Shown piece by piece: positions 19,789-28,792 of a stretch of 64,000 bases of DNA. Where the stretch lies: contig NZ_BLIG01000047.1 in assembly GCF_009811415.1 (NCBI RefSeq), forward strand, positions 84,614 through 148,613, in the 5' to 3' direction. The number at the start of each line of letters is the position of its first letter. Position 1 is the first letter of the stretch. The position numbers and the translations under genes were made by a program. Under the pieces are notes generated by a model. It did not search any database. It worked only from the letters and a program-made list of their open reading frames with translations, and was not told the origin of the DNA. This DNA comes from Alteromonas sp. KUL106. GTDB taxonomy: Bacteria; Pseudomonadota; Gammaproteobacteria; Enterobacterales; Alteromonadaceae.

Positions 19789-22074
19789 GTGGACGATCAA
19801 ACCCGTTTAAAAACCATTGATGACTTCATGCTTAATACTGAATTGCCATTGGATTTAGACGACTTAATGGTGATTTTAGCAGAAGCATATCGCGTACCCA
19901 TTGCTCTTATCGGTATTGTAGGGCAGTACGAAGAAACCTTTAAAGCTCGATATGGCACAGATCTAAGCCGTATTAATCGTGAGGATGCTTTTTGTGGTCA
20001 CGTGGTAGACAATCAAACACCCCTCGTTGTGAAAAATGCAAAAGAAGACCCTCGTTTCGCCAATAATCCTTTAGTGACTGGTGAACCTCATATTTGTTTT
20101 TATGCGGGTACGCCCATAGAGATAAATAATCAAGTTGTTGGCGCAGTCTGCCTTATCGATACTGAGCCGAGAGAAATAGATGAGAAGCGTTTGAGGCTAT
20201 TAGAAAGAGTGGGGGCATTAGTCAGTCAACACATCACTCTTTCCAGAGAGCATGAAGCTCTCAAACGGGAGCATGGTTTAATAGAAAAATCTCCAATTGT
20301 GCTGGCGACATGGCGGTATGATACATCGCTAAAATTAGTTCATATCTCAAAAAATAGTGAACGAGTGTTGGGTATTTCTGCCAATGATTTGCTTAGCGGT
20401 TCTGTAGAATTTAGTGATGTCATAACACAAGAAGCGGAAAACGCATTTACCTTTGCTATGCAGGCGCACATGGAGGGAGTTGAATCTCACTCCTGCCGTT
20501 TACAAATAACAACGCCAAGCAGAACGATTTGGGTAAGCATGATTTCGACGGCGAATTTTCGCGAAGATGGCGCATTGTATTCTGTGCAGGCGTTTCTGTT
20601 TGATACTAGCGATCAAAAATACGTAGAAGATAAGCTTAATAAGACAAATCAACGCATGCGTTTATTACTGGAAGCGTCGGAGCTTGGTACCTGGGATTGG
20701 AACCTAGCCGCAGATATCAACCAGGTCAATAAGCGGTGGTGCGATATCGTTGGCATTGAATATGAGTATTACGACACCAGTTCGCGTTTTTTTCGACAGC
20801 TTATTCACCCCGCAGATTACGTCCATGTTGAAAAAAAGCTTCATGACCATTTAAAAGGCCACACAAGTGTTTTTAATACTACATTCCGCATGAAGCATAC
20901 CAATGAATCATGGGTGTGGGTGGAAAGCTATGGGAAAACCGTTGAAACAGATGAAAGCGGTAAGCCAATTCGTATAGCAGGTATTCATCGTGATATCACC
21001 GATAGGATGGAGCGAGAACTTCACGAGAAAAAAAAGACGCAGTTACTTCAGTTTATTAATAAAACTCGGGCATCATACCTTGAAAGTAATGATTTAACGT
21101 TAGCGAGCCAGACGGTACTGCCTGAGTTAATCGATATATCCGACAGTCAGTTTGCATTTATAGGTCAAATGAAAGGCACGGGTGAATCGTCAAGGCTCTT
21201 CATACATGCTATATCCGAGATAGTATGGGATAGCAGTAGCTTTACTCAATATGCTGAGTACAAAAAGCGAAACTTGTATTTCAGTAGTTTCGACAATCTT
21301 TTCGGCACAACAATTGTGACGGGTGAAGTGACGATCAGCAATGTATCAGGAAGCCATCCCAATTCCAAAGGCGTACCCAAAGGTCACCCGCGCATAAGCC
21401 GATTTTTAGGCTTGCCCATCAAAATTAAAGAGAGAGTGGTAGGTATGATTGGCTTAGCAAATAAGTTTGATGCTTATACTGTGCAAGATGCTCAATTTTT
21501 GCAGCCATTATTAGATGCACTTGCTGGGTTGTTCTATGCAGTTGAACTAGAAGAGGCTAGAGCGATTGCTGAAGAGAAGCTGCGTTTTTTAGCAATGACC
21601 GACTCTTTGACGGGGTTGTATAATCGGCGCGCGTTTTTAGATGAGTGTAGTACCGTATCACAACGGCACGGATGCGCATGTATCGCCCTTATTGATGTAG
21701 ATTATTTCAAGATGGTAAACGACACTTATGGGCATGACGCTGGCGATCAAGCACTGATTATGATTGCAGATAAAATTGCTAAGCATAATCTTGCGCCAAG
21801 CGTGGTTGCGCGACTTGGTGGGGAGGAGTTTGCAGTCGTGGTTTTTGGAGAAACTAAAGACGAAATCAATGTGCATTTAGAGGCACTCCGCGTCGCAGTT
21901 GAGGAAAGTGCGCTCACTTATGGAAAGGATGTAATAAATCTAACAATCAGCATTGGCGCTGCATTTATTGAAGATACTTTCGGTGCAGACTTTAGTGTAC
22001 TTTTATCTGAAGCTGATAAGTCTTTGTATTTGGCAAAAGAAGACGGAAGAAATAAGGTGGTTTGGGTAAACTAG
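19789..22074 (+). CDS. Multi-sensor diguanylate cyclase (GAF-PAS-PAS-GAF-GGDEF)
   Basis: 761 residues starting with GTG at 19789; the only nearby ATG (19775) is out of frame and meets TAG two codons later. Domains in order: GAF (about 15-160), PAS (about 170-280), PAS/PAC (about 290-415, ending IAGIHRDITDRME), second GAF (about 430-590), GGDEF (about 605-760). The active-site loop is GGEEF (677-681), so c-di-GMP synthesis from two GTP is expected. The RxxD inhibitory site normally just upstream is absent (APSVVARL), suggesting weak product inhibition. No EAL domain, no membrane helix: cytoplasmic. The ligands are unknown. Confidence 0.9.
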   Translation: MDDQTRLKTIDDFMLNTELPLDLDDLMVILAEAYRVPIALIGIVGQYEETFKARYGTDLSRINREDAFCGHVVDNQTPLVVKNAKEDPRFANNPLVTGEPHICFYAGTPIEINNQVVGAVCLIDTEPREIDEKRLRLLERVGALVSQHITLSREHEALKREHGLIEKSPIVLATWRYDTSLKLVHISKNSERVLGISANDLLSGSVEFSDVITQEAENAFTFAMQAHMEGVESHSCRLQITTPSRTIWVSMISTANFREDGALYSVQAFLFDTSDQKYVEDKLNKTNQRMRLLLEASELGTWDWNLAADINQVNKRWCDIVGIEYEYYDTSSRFFRQLIHPADYVHVEKKLHDHLKGHTSVFNTTFRMKHTNESWVWVESYGKTVETDESGKPIRIAGIHRDITDRMERELHEKKKTQLLQFINKTRASYLESNDLTLASQTVLPELIDISDSQFAFIGQMKGTGESSRLFIHAISEIVWDSSSFTQYAEYKKRNLYFSSFDNLFGTTIVTGEVTISNVSGSHPNSKGVPKGHPRISRFLGLPIKIKERVVGMIGLANKFDAYTVQDAQFLQPLLDALAGLFYAVELEEARAIAEEKLRFLAMTDSLTGLYNRRAFLDECSTVSQRHGCACIALIDVDYFKMVNDTYGHDAGDQALIMIADKIAKHNLAPSVVARLGGEEFAVVVFGETKDEINVHLEALRVAVEESALTYGKDVINLTISIGAAFIEDTFGADFSVLLSEADKSLYLAKEDGRNKVVWVN

Positions 22075-22111
22075 GACCGAAAGTCTAGAAGTGCTTGTTA
22101 TTTGTTTTTAG

Positions 22112-22127
22112 GTGTATATACTTACAG
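22112..22127 (+). promoter_or_regulatory. LexA (SOS) box 1, overlapping lexA promoter
   Basis: GTGT-N8-ACAG, one mismatch from CTGT-N8-ACAG. It overlaps a plausible -10 (TATACT, 22117-22122) placed 16 bp after TTGTTA (22095-22100). Two tandem boxes are also found at E. coli lexA. Confidence 0.65.
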
Positions 22128-22130
22128 GAA

Positions 22131-22146
22131 CTGTATGAACAGACAG
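22131..22146 (+). promoter_or_regulatory. LexA (SOS) box 2
   Basis: CTGT-N8-ACAG matches the gammaproteobacterial LexA consensus exactly and ends 7 bases before the lexA ATG, consistent with autorepression. Confidence 0.85.
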
Positions 22147-22153
22147 GTCTTTT

Positions 22154-22780
22154 ATGCGCCCACTCACAGCACGACAAACTGAAGTTTTAGAACTTATCAA
22201 GACAACCATGCAAGAAACGGGAATGCCGCCTACGCGTGCGGAAATTGCTCGTCAACTTGGCTTCCGTTCTGCTAATGCTGCAGAGGAACACTTGAAAGCA
22301 CTGGCGCGTAAGGGAGTGATTGAAATTTTGCCCGGTACGTCACGAGGCATTAAGCTCAACATCCCCCTTGATGACGAGGTGCAAGAAGAAGAAGGTCTTC
22401 CTTTAATTGGGCGTGTTGCGGCCGGAGAGCCCATCTTGGCGCAAGAGCACGTAGAATCACACTACAAAGTCGACCCTGCCTTATTTCAACCTCGCGCGGA
22501 TTTTCTACTGCGTGTCAACGGCATGAGTATGAAAGACATCGGAATATTGGATGGAGATCTTCTTGCCGTGCATCGCACTACAGACGTACACAATGGTCAG
22601 GTAGTGGTGGCGCGTGTAGACGAAGATGTGACAGTAAAGCGTTTGGAAAAGCGTGGTCGTGAAGTACTACTCCATGCTGAAAATGAAGAGTTTGCTCCTA
22701 TACGTGTTGACTTGGCAAACGAGCCTTTCGCTATTGAAGGTATTGCAGTAGGCGTTATCAGAAACGCAGACTGGATGTAA
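22154..22780 (+). CDS. lexA: SOS response repressor and self-cleaving protease LexA
   Basis: 208 residues. An N-terminal winged helix (residues 1-70; recognition region RAEIARQLGFRSANAAEEHL) binds SOS boxes; a C-terminal S24 domain self-cleaves when RecA is activated. The scissile bond is Ala90-Gly91 in RVAAGEP, the nucleophile Ser125 in GMSMKD, the base Lys162 in VTVKRL, each offset +6 from E. coli. Two SOS boxes upstream and an intrinsic terminator downstream make it a stand-alone autoregulated unit; no sulA follows. Confidence 0.98.
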   Translation: MRPLTARQTEVLELIKTTMQETGMPPTRAEIARQLGFRSANAAEEHLKALARKGVIEILPGTSRGIKLNIPLDDEVQEEEGLPLIGRVAAGEPILAQEHVESHYKVDPALFQPRADFLLRVNGMSMKDIGILDGDLLAVHRTTDVHNGQVVVARVDEDVTVKRLEKRGREVLLHAENEEFAPIRVDLANEPFAIEGIAVGVIRNADWM

Positions 22781-22801
22781 GGTTTTAGCATGTTCAATGA
22801 A

Positions 22802-22827
22802 AAGCGGCGCATTAGCCGCTTTTTTTA
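22802..22827 (+). terminator. Intrinsic terminator of lexA
   Basis: Stem AAGCGGC / GCCGCTT, loop GCATTA, followed by a run of T on the plus strand, 22 bases after the lexA stop. Confidence 0.88.
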
Positions 22828-23362
22828 TGTCTTTTGTTGCTTCATTATTGCCAGATTTATTAAGTTAGACTTCAGTAGTACGTCTCTCAGTTCTATGACA
22901 TACAAAAAATGTCGACTAAAAAAACAACACTATTTAGCTGATGAATGAGCCGCCAAATCTGCACTCATTATTTGATATTTTGTTTAAAAATACATTGCGG
23001 CAAGTTGTTACCTGTTGATTTTATAACCAAATCAAAACACATGTCGTTCTAGGTCGTGTTCCAAATGCGCGTTTAATTTTACTTACCTTACATCCCTATT
23101 TAACACCGCTTTCACTGATCGTGTAACGCAAGACTGCCATACTAAATGATTAAAAATTAACCACTTCGTTAAATTTTTAATAGAAAAGACTAGACGGCAC
23201 GACATTATTGCGCAATTCTTATACAGAGATTAACAAAATAATAACAATGGCTCTAAATTTGTTTTACAAGTTGCGGTTATGAGCCAATCGTTCGCGAACC
23301 ATTTGGTAGGGCATAGCGCAGTCTAACCTGCGTCTTTGGCCTCGCCATTCCGGAGGTGCTGA
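22828..23362. other. Long gene-free region upstream of the cox cluster
   Basis: About 535 AT-rich bases without a credible gene. Two inverted repeats stand out: 7-bp arms TTGATTT / AAATCAA with a 7-nt spacer (23025-23045), and an AT-rich near-perfect hairpin of 13-14 bp arms around 23149-23181. It ends with CCGGAGGT as the coxB ribosome site. It presumably carries the cox promoter and regulator sites. Confidence 0.5.
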
Positions 23363-24526
23363 GTGAAACAACTAACGACCGTTTTTGCAAAATGGTGTTC
23401 TACCATACCATTTTTGCTTCTTTCTCCTTTGCTTCTCGCGCAAGAAGCCAGTGAAGAAGCCTCTTCGCTTAACTTGAGACGCGGTGCCACCGACATCAGC
23501 GGACAGGTCTACGATCTGCATATGCTGATGTTCTTTATTTGTGTTGGCATCGCGGTTGTAGTGTTTGGCGTGATGTTCGCCTCAATGTATTTGCATAGGA
23601 AGTCTCGTGGCGCCAAGCCTGCTCACTTCCACGAAAATGTGAAGGTGGAAATAGCGTGGACTGTTATCCCTTTCCTTATCCTTATTTTTATGGCTGTGCC
23701 TGCAGCGAACACCCTTATCGCCATGGAAGATACATCAGAGCCTGATATGACGGTAGTTGTTACTGGTTCGCAATGGAAATGGCACTACAAATACATGGAC
23801 AGCGATGTAGAGTTCTATTCTCTTCTCGCTACACAGCGAGAGCAAATAGAAAACAAATTCCAAAAAACAGACAACTATTTGCTAGAAGTTGACCGTCCGT
23901 TAGTCATTCCAACGGGGAAAAAAGTACGCTTTCTCATTACCTCTGATGACGTTATCCATTCTTGGTGGGTACCAGACTTTGCAGTGAAAAAAGATGCGAA
24001 TCCGGGATTTATTAATGAATCTTGGGCCAAGGTTAACGAGCCGGGTATTTATCGCGGTCAATGCGCAGAGCTTTGTGGAAAAGACCATGGCTATATGCCC
24101 GTAGTCGTCATTGCGAAAGAGCCTGCAGAGTTTGACAAATGGATGGGCGAACAAGAAGAAAGAGTTCGTAAGGCCAAAGAAGAAGAGCAGCGGTTGCTGT
24201 CGATGAATATGTCTATGGACGAATTAATGAAAGAAGGTGAGCGTGTTTACAACGCAACCTGTGCAGCGTGCCATATGCCAAACGGTGAGGGGTTACCCGG
24301 CGTATTCCCAGCATTGAAAGGGAGCAAAATGGCACTCGAAGATCAACAAGGTCATATTGATATCGTGCTTCACGGTAAATCAGGTACGGCTATGCAGGCA
24401 TTTGGCAAAATGCTAAGCCTTAAAGAAATTGCTGCAGTAGTGACTTACGAGCGCAATGCGTGGGGCAACAACACTGGCGATATGGTTCAGGCCAAAGACG
24501 TCAACGCAGTGGCAAACGGGAATTAG
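23363..24526 (+). CDS. coxB: Cytochrome c oxidase subunit II with fused cytochrome c domain
   Basis: 387 residues, GTG start with GGAGGT 7 bases upstream. Signal peptide (about 1-26), two membrane helices (about 50-75 and 92-115), a CuA cupredoxin domain with His199 and C-x3-C-x3-H-x2-M (Cys234, Cys238, His242, Met245), then a linker rich in Glu/Lys and a C-terminal cytochrome c domain with CAACH (Cys300, Cys303, His304). This makes it caa3-type: electrons pass from heme c through CuA to subunit I. First gene of the cluster, 9 bases before coxA. Confidence 0.96.
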   Translation: MKQLTTVFAKWCSTIPFLLLSPLLLAQEASEEASSLNLRRGATDISGQVYDLHMLMFFICVGIAVVVFGVMFASMYLHRKSRGAKPAHFHENVKVEIAWTVIPFLILIFMAVPAANTLIAMEDTSEPDMTVVVTGSQWKWHYKYMDSDVEFYSLLATQREQIENKFQKTDNYLLEVDRPLVIPTGKKVRFLITSDDVIHSWWVPDFAVKKDANPGFINESWAKVNEPGIYRGQCAELCGKDHGYMPVVVIAKEPAEFDKWMGEQEERVRKAKEEEQRLLSMNMSMDELMKEGERVYNATCAACHMPNGEGLPGVFPALKGSKMALEDQQGHIDIVLHGKSGTAMQAFGKMLSLKEIAAVVTYERNAWGNNTGDMVQAKDVNAVANGN

Positions 24527-24535
24527 GAGCAGACA

Positions 24536-26164
24536 ATGAGCAAAGCAACTGAAGTTATTTCGCCAGATACCACTGCGCCTCACGATGAGCACGCGCACCA
24601 CGAACATGAGCACCACGACCATATTCCAAAGGGGATCACGCGCTGGCTGTTCACCACTAACCACAAAGACATAGGCACACTTTATCTTTGGTTTGCCTTT
24701 ATTATGTTTTTAGTCGGTGGCGCGATGGCCATGGTGATCCGCGCTGAATTATTCCAGCCAGGCCTGCAAATTGTAGAGCCGAATTTTTTCAATCAAATGA
24801 CCACTGTACATGGGCTTATTATGGTGTTTGGTGCCGTAATGCCAGCCTTTACAGGGCTCGCAAACTGGCTAATTCCAATGATGATAGGTGCGCCAGATAT
24901 GGCGTTGCCTCGCATGAACAACTGGAGTTTTTGGATTTTACCTGGGGCCTTTTTAATACTGCTAAGTTCACTCTTTATGGAAGGCGGCGGCCCTGCTTTC
25001 GGTTGGACTTTCTACGCACCTCTTTCTACCACCTATAGCGGCGATTCAACGGCGCTGTTCGTGTTTTCCGTTCACATCATGGGTATTTCATCCATCATGG
25101 GCGCGATTAACGTAATAGTGACTATCTTTAACATGCGTGCCCCAGGCATGACATGGATGAAAATGCCGTTGTTTGTTTGGACGTGGCTTATTACAGCGTT
25201 CTTGCTTATTGCGGTAATGCCCGTACTTGCCGGTGCGGTGACCATGGTGCTAACTGACAAGTTCTTTGGTACGAGCTTCTTTGATGCTGCTGGCGGCGGC
25301 GACCCTGTCATGTTCCAGCACATTTTCTGGTTCTTTGGTCACCCTGAAGTCTACATTATGATCTTGCCCGCGTTTGGCATTATCTCGCAGATTGTTCCTA
25401 CTTTCTCTAGAAAGCAGCTGTTTGGTTATGCCTCTATGGTGTACGCCACTGCGTCGATCGCGCTGCTGTCTTTCGTAGTATGGGCTCACCATATGTTTAC
25501 AACGGGCATGCCGGTGTACATGGAAATGTTCTTTATGTTTGCCACGATGCTTATCTCAGTGCCAACCGGAGTTAAGGTGTTTAACTGGGTAGCGACTATG
25601 TGGCGAGGCTCACTGAGCTTTGAAATGCCAATGATGTTCGCTATTGCCTTTATCGTACTGTTCACCATTGGCGGACTCTCTGGTCTGATGCTAGCGATTA
25701 CGCCTGTGGACTTCCAGTACCACGATACTTACTTTGTTGTGGCCCATTTCCACTATGTTCTGGTGACTGGAGCGGTCTTCTCTATTATGGCAGCGGTGTA
25801 TTATTGGTTGCCAAAATGGACGGGTAAAATGTACGACACAACCTTGGCGAAATGGCATTTCTGGTGCTCACTCGTGTCGGTAAATGTGTTGTTCTTCCCT
25901 ATGCACTTTGTTGGTTTGGCGGGCATGCCGCGCCGCATCCCCGACTACGCATTGCAGTTTGCTGATTTTAATAAGTGGATAAGTGTGGGTGGTTTTGCTT
26001 TTGGATTATCTCAGCTCATCTTCCTTGCTCTACTTATCAAAGCGTGCAAGAAGCAGGGTGAAGCGGTATCAGCACAGGTTTGGGATGGTGCAGAAGGTTT
26101 GGAATGGGAAATTCCATCACCTGCTCCCTACCATACGTTTGAAACACCGCCCGTTGTTAAATAA
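24536..26164 (+). CDS. coxA: Cytochrome c oxidase subunit I
   Basis: 542 residues, 12 membrane helices. Heme-copper oxidase signatures are clear: WLFTTNHKDIGTLY at the N-terminus, VHGLIMVF with the low-spin heme ligand, WFFGHPEVYIMILPAFG with the CuB-His/Tyr pair, YHDTYFVVAHFHYVL with heme a and a3 ligands. Reduces O2 to water and pumps protons. Residues 16-29 hold eight His in fourteen positions, an unusual cytoplasmic extension before the first helix. A ribosome site GGAG precedes the ATG. Confidence 0.97.
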   Translation: MSKATEVISPDTTAPHDEHAHHEHEHHDHIPKGITRWLFTTNHKDIGTLYLWFAFIMFLVGGAMAMVIRAELFQPGLQIVEPNFFNQMTTVHGLIMVFGAVMPAFTGLANWLIPMMIGAPDMALPRMNNWSFWILPGAFLILLSSLFMEGGGPAFGWTFYAPLSTTYSGDSTALFVFSVHIMGISSIMGAINVIVTIFNMRAPGMTWMKMPLFVWTWLITAFLLIAVMPVLAGAVTMVLTDKFFGTSFFDAAGGGDPVMFQHIFWFFGHPEVYIMILPAFGIISQIVPTFSRKQLFGYASMVYATASIALLSFVVWAHHMFTTGMPVYMEMFFMFATMLISVPTGVKVFNWVATMWRGSLSFEMPMMFAIAFIVLFTIGGLSGLMLAITPVDFQYHDTYFVVAHFHYVLVTGAVFSIMAAVYYWLPKWTGKMYDTTLAKWHFWCSLVSVNVLFFPMHFVGLAGMPRRIPDYALQFADFNKWISVGGFAFGLSQLIFLALLIKACKKQGEAVSAQVWDGAEGLEWEIPSPAPYHTFETPPVVK

Positions 26165-26311
26165 CGATAGGTTGAGCTGTGAATAGATTGTTCCTTTAAC
26201 CGCAGATTGACAGGGATTGGAATGGCATTCACACATTACAAATGGTGGGGTAGATAAGTTGCTATGAGCGCTTACTAACCCTTACCTTTTGATTTACCTG
26301 GAGGTCGCGTG

Positions 26312-26899
26312 ATGTCACAGCAAAGTGCAAACAACAAGATGGTTATCAAACTTGTTGCCATTGTTATTGGCATGTTTGGCTTCGGTTTCGCCCTTGTTCC
26401 CCTATATGACGTATTTTGTGACGTAACAGGGATCAACGGCAAAACTGAGGGCACGGCTGCGGTTTATCAATCCGTTGAGATTGATGAATCGCGAGAAGTG
26501 ACTGTCGAGTTTATAACCCGCACAAATTCAGGCATGCCTTGGGAGTTTCGAGCTGAAACCAAGCGCGTAAAAGTGCACCCTGGTGAATTAAATACGGTGT
26601 CTTTTTATGTGAGAAACCCAGCATCAAGCAACATAGTTGCGCAGGCTATTCCCTCGGTATCGCCCGGTATGGCAGCCCTTTATTTGAACAAAACGGAATG
26701 CTTTTGCTTCAATCAGCAGCCTTTAGACGCAGGTAGCGAAGCCTATATGCCTATGCAGTTCTACGTAGACCCCCAGCTACCTGAAGAAATTACATTTTTT
26801 ACCTTGCAGTACACACTCTATGACGTCACGGCGCGAGCCAGTGACCTAACGACAACACCGAATCCCTTTATGGCCTCGACACCATCAACTGGCGAATAG
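26312..26899 (+). CDS. ctaG: Cytochrome c oxidase assembly protein CtaG/Cox11
   Basis: 195 residues from ATG 26312, preferred over GTG 26309 because GGAGG (26300-26304) is then 7 bases away. One N-terminal membrane helix (about 9-30) anchors a periplasmic immunoglobulin-like domain. The copper-binding motif ECFCFNQQ is present, with the FYVDP segment typical of the family. It delivers copper to CuB of subunit I. Lies between coxA and coxC as usual in proteobacteria, after a 147-bp gap. Confidence 0.95.
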   Translation: MSQQSANNKMVIKLVAIVIGMFGFGFALVPLYDVFCDVTGINGKTEGTAAVYQSVEIDESREVTVEFITRTNSGMPWEFRAETKRVKVHPGELNTVSFYVRNPASSNIVAQAIPSVSPGMAALYLNKTECFCFNQQPLDAGSEAYMPMQFYVDPQLPEEITFFTLQYTLYDVTARASDLTTTPNPFMASTPSTGE

Positions 26900-26922
26900 A
26901 CCGAAGGGGTAAGGAGATAAAA

Positions 26923-27816
26923 ATGCAAACCGAAGTACAGAATCACGAATACCAAAAATATTATGTACCCGCACAAAGTCCATGGCCTATTGTAGGCGCC
27001 GTCGCACTGTTTTTAATCGCCGTAGGCGCAGGCAATTTTGTGGTTGAGGCAACGAAAGGCGAGGCTGGATATGGAGGTCATATCCTTCTTGCGGGTTTCA
27101 CGGTTTTATTAGTCATGTTGGTTGGGTGGTTTAAAAACCAAATTGACGAGTCAATGGCAGGACTTTATAGCGATCAATTAGGGCGTTCATATCGTCAGGG
27201 AATGAGCTGGTTTATTTTCTCTGAAGTCATGTTTTTTGCCGCGTTCTTTGGCGCTTTATATTACGCCAGATTTATCTCTGTTCCATGGCTTGGCGGCGCA
27301 TCGAACAATGCCATGACTAACGAGGTATTGTGGCCGGCCTTTGAAGCTATGTGGCCGCTTGTAAGTACGCCTGGAGGCATAACCACACAAGAAATGAGTG
27401 CGGCAGGGCTACCGACGATAAATACGGTGATTTTACTTATTTCTTCTATCACCCTGCATTTTGCTCACGTGGGTTTAGAGCAAAATAAACGCAAGCAACT
27501 CACGGCAATGCTTGGTGTGACTATTTTACTTGGGTGTGTCTTTTTGGTTCTTCAGGTTCAAGAGTATATCCACGCCTATCGCGACTTAGGCCTAACTCTT
27601 CAGTCTGGCATTTACGGCAATACCTTCTTTATGCTCACAGGGTTTCACGGCATGCATGTGACCCTTGGCACCATTATTCTTATTGTTTTGTTTTTCAGGG
27701 TGCTAAAAGGTCATTTTACACCCGACAACCACTTCGCGTTCCAAGCAGGTAGCTGGTACTGGCACTTTGTTGATGTCGTGTGGGTAATGCTCTACCTCTT
27801 TGTATACGTGCTTTAA
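26923..27816 (+). CDS. coxC: Cytochrome c oxidase subunit III
   Basis: 297 residues with seven membrane helices. Family signatures: YYVPAQSPWPIVGA at the start, MSWFIFSEVMFFAAFFGALYYAR, GFHGMHVTLGTI and the C-terminal SWYWHFVDVVWVMLYLFVYVL. It stabilises subunit I and its proton uptake. A ribosome site AAGGAG lies upstream. The gene after it is on the opposite strand, with a hairpin between. Confidence 0.96.
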   Translation: MQTEVQNHEYQKYYVPAQSPWPIVGAVALFLIAVGAGNFVVEATKGEAGYGGHILLAGFTVLLVMLVGWFKNQIDESMAGLYSDQLGRSYRQGMSWFIFSEVMFFAAFFGALYYARFISVPWLGGASNNAMTNEVLWPAFEAMWPLVSTPGGITTQEMSAAGLPTINTVILLISSITLHFAHVGLEQNKRKQLTAMLGVTILLGCVFLVLQVQEYIHAYRDLGLTLQSGIYGNTFFMLTGFHGMHVTLGTIILIVLFFRVLKGHFTPDNHFAFQAGSWYWHFVDVVWVMLYLFVYVL

Positions 27817-27823
27817 ACGCAGA

Positions 27824-27856
27824 ACCCCAAACTCAATAGGGCCTAGGGTTTGGGGT
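27824..27856. terminator. Hairpin between coxC and the convergent DUF2909 gene
   Basis: Arms ACCCCAAAC and GTTTGGGGT, 15-nt loop, 9 bp perfect. It overlaps the last codons of the minus-strand DUF2909 gene. No strong U-tract on either strand, so termination is only plausible. Confidence 0.4.
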
Positions 27857-28042
27857 AATTAGGCCCGTACCAATAGCGATTAGAATAATAACAACGATGA
27901 TGGCGGAAGTGAGCACACGTCGACCAATATATTTACTCATAGGTCCCTTTGACGTGTCGTTTTTCATCATGATGCGCATTGCCATGAACAAATTCACAAT
28001 CATGTATAGAACCAAAGCAACAAGGACTATTTTTATCAACAT
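27833..28042 (-). CDS. DUF2909 twin transmembrane protein
   Basis: 69 residues, start ATG 28042 preferred over GTG 28048 because AGAGG then lies 5 bases upstream. Two membrane helices (about 1-23 and 44-62) with a basic loop (MRIMMKNDTSKGPMSKYIGRR). Small proteins of this type are encoded, often on the opposite strand, inside cox clusters of gammaproteobacteria; a role in oxidase assembly is assumed from context only. Confidence 0.8.
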   Translation of the reverse strand: MLIKIVLVALVLYMIVNLFMAMRIMMKNDTSKGPMSKYIGRRVLTSAIIVVIILIAIGTGLITPNPRPY

Positions 28043-28087
28043 ACTCACCTCTGTTTTTATTTTAGTTTTGCCCGGAGCGAGATAGTC

Positions 28088-28792
28088 ATGTCGTCTCGCA
28101 CTCGTCTCGTTATTCCTTGGTTACTCACGGGTGTCAGTGTGGCGATTATGTGCGGTTTAGGGTTTTGGCAACTTGATCGCATGGTCCAAAAGCAACAACG
28201 TCTAGCTAGCATAGCGCAAAAGGAGCGCAATGGAACCTTGAGTTTGGAAGAGGCTCTGTCTGTTGATGATCCTCAGGACATTACTGTTTCATTCAATGGG
28301 GCATTAGATGGGAATCATGTTCTGCTTTTAGATAACCAGATTCACAATCAACGGGTAGGTTTCGACGTGATAGCTCCCGTTTTTACCAATGCCGGATGGT
28401 TATTAGTCAACTTTGGCTGGATACCTGCACCAGACTTAGCGCGCACCTTACCGGAGATCACTTTTACAAGCGAAATGCGCGAGTTCACTGGCGTTATCAA
28501 CGTGCCGGGTATTAACCCTTTGGTTAAAGAAACCAACATGACGTTGTCTCAGAGCCCAGCGCTGATACAGCACATCGAATTTCCAGCACTAAGCAATGCC
28601 TTAGAGCGCAAGTTTTTACCCTTCATTCTTCACCTTACCACGCCTGATCCCGCGTTTATTCGCGAGCATCAGGCTGTTGTAATGTCTCCTGAAAAGCACC
28701 TTGGCTATGCCGTTCAATGGTTTGGCTTAGCCATTGCCGCCGCGGCCATTGGTGGCTTTGCAATTAGTAAAAAAGGACGTAGTTATGAGTAA
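28088..28792 (+). CDS. SURF1 family cytochrome oxidase biogenesis protein
   Basis: 234 residues with a helix at each end (about 9-28 and 205-225) and a periplasmic domain between, the SURF1/Shy1 topology. Motifs: GFWQLDRM after the first helix, NQIHNQRVGFDVIAP, LVNFGWIPA and the C-terminal GYAVQWFGLAIA. It aids heme a insertion or handover into subunit I. The 3' end overlaps the next gene by 8 bases. Confidence 0.93.
   Translation: MSSRTRLVIPWLLTGVSVAIMCGLGFWQLDRMVQKQQRLASIAQKERNGTLSLEEALSVDDPQDITVSFNGALDGNHVLLLDNQIHNQRVGFDVIAPVFTNAGWLLVNFGWIPAPDLARTLPEITFTSEMREFTGVINVPGINPLVKETNMTLSQSPALIQHIEFPALSNALERKFLPFILHLTTPDPAFIREHQAVVMSPEKHLGYAVQWFGLAIAAAAIGGFAISKKGRSYE

Noticed and set aside
26222..26257. 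Possible 11-residue peptide MAFTHYKWWGR between coxA and cox11
   Set aside because: Too short to support; GGA spacing before its ATG is poor.
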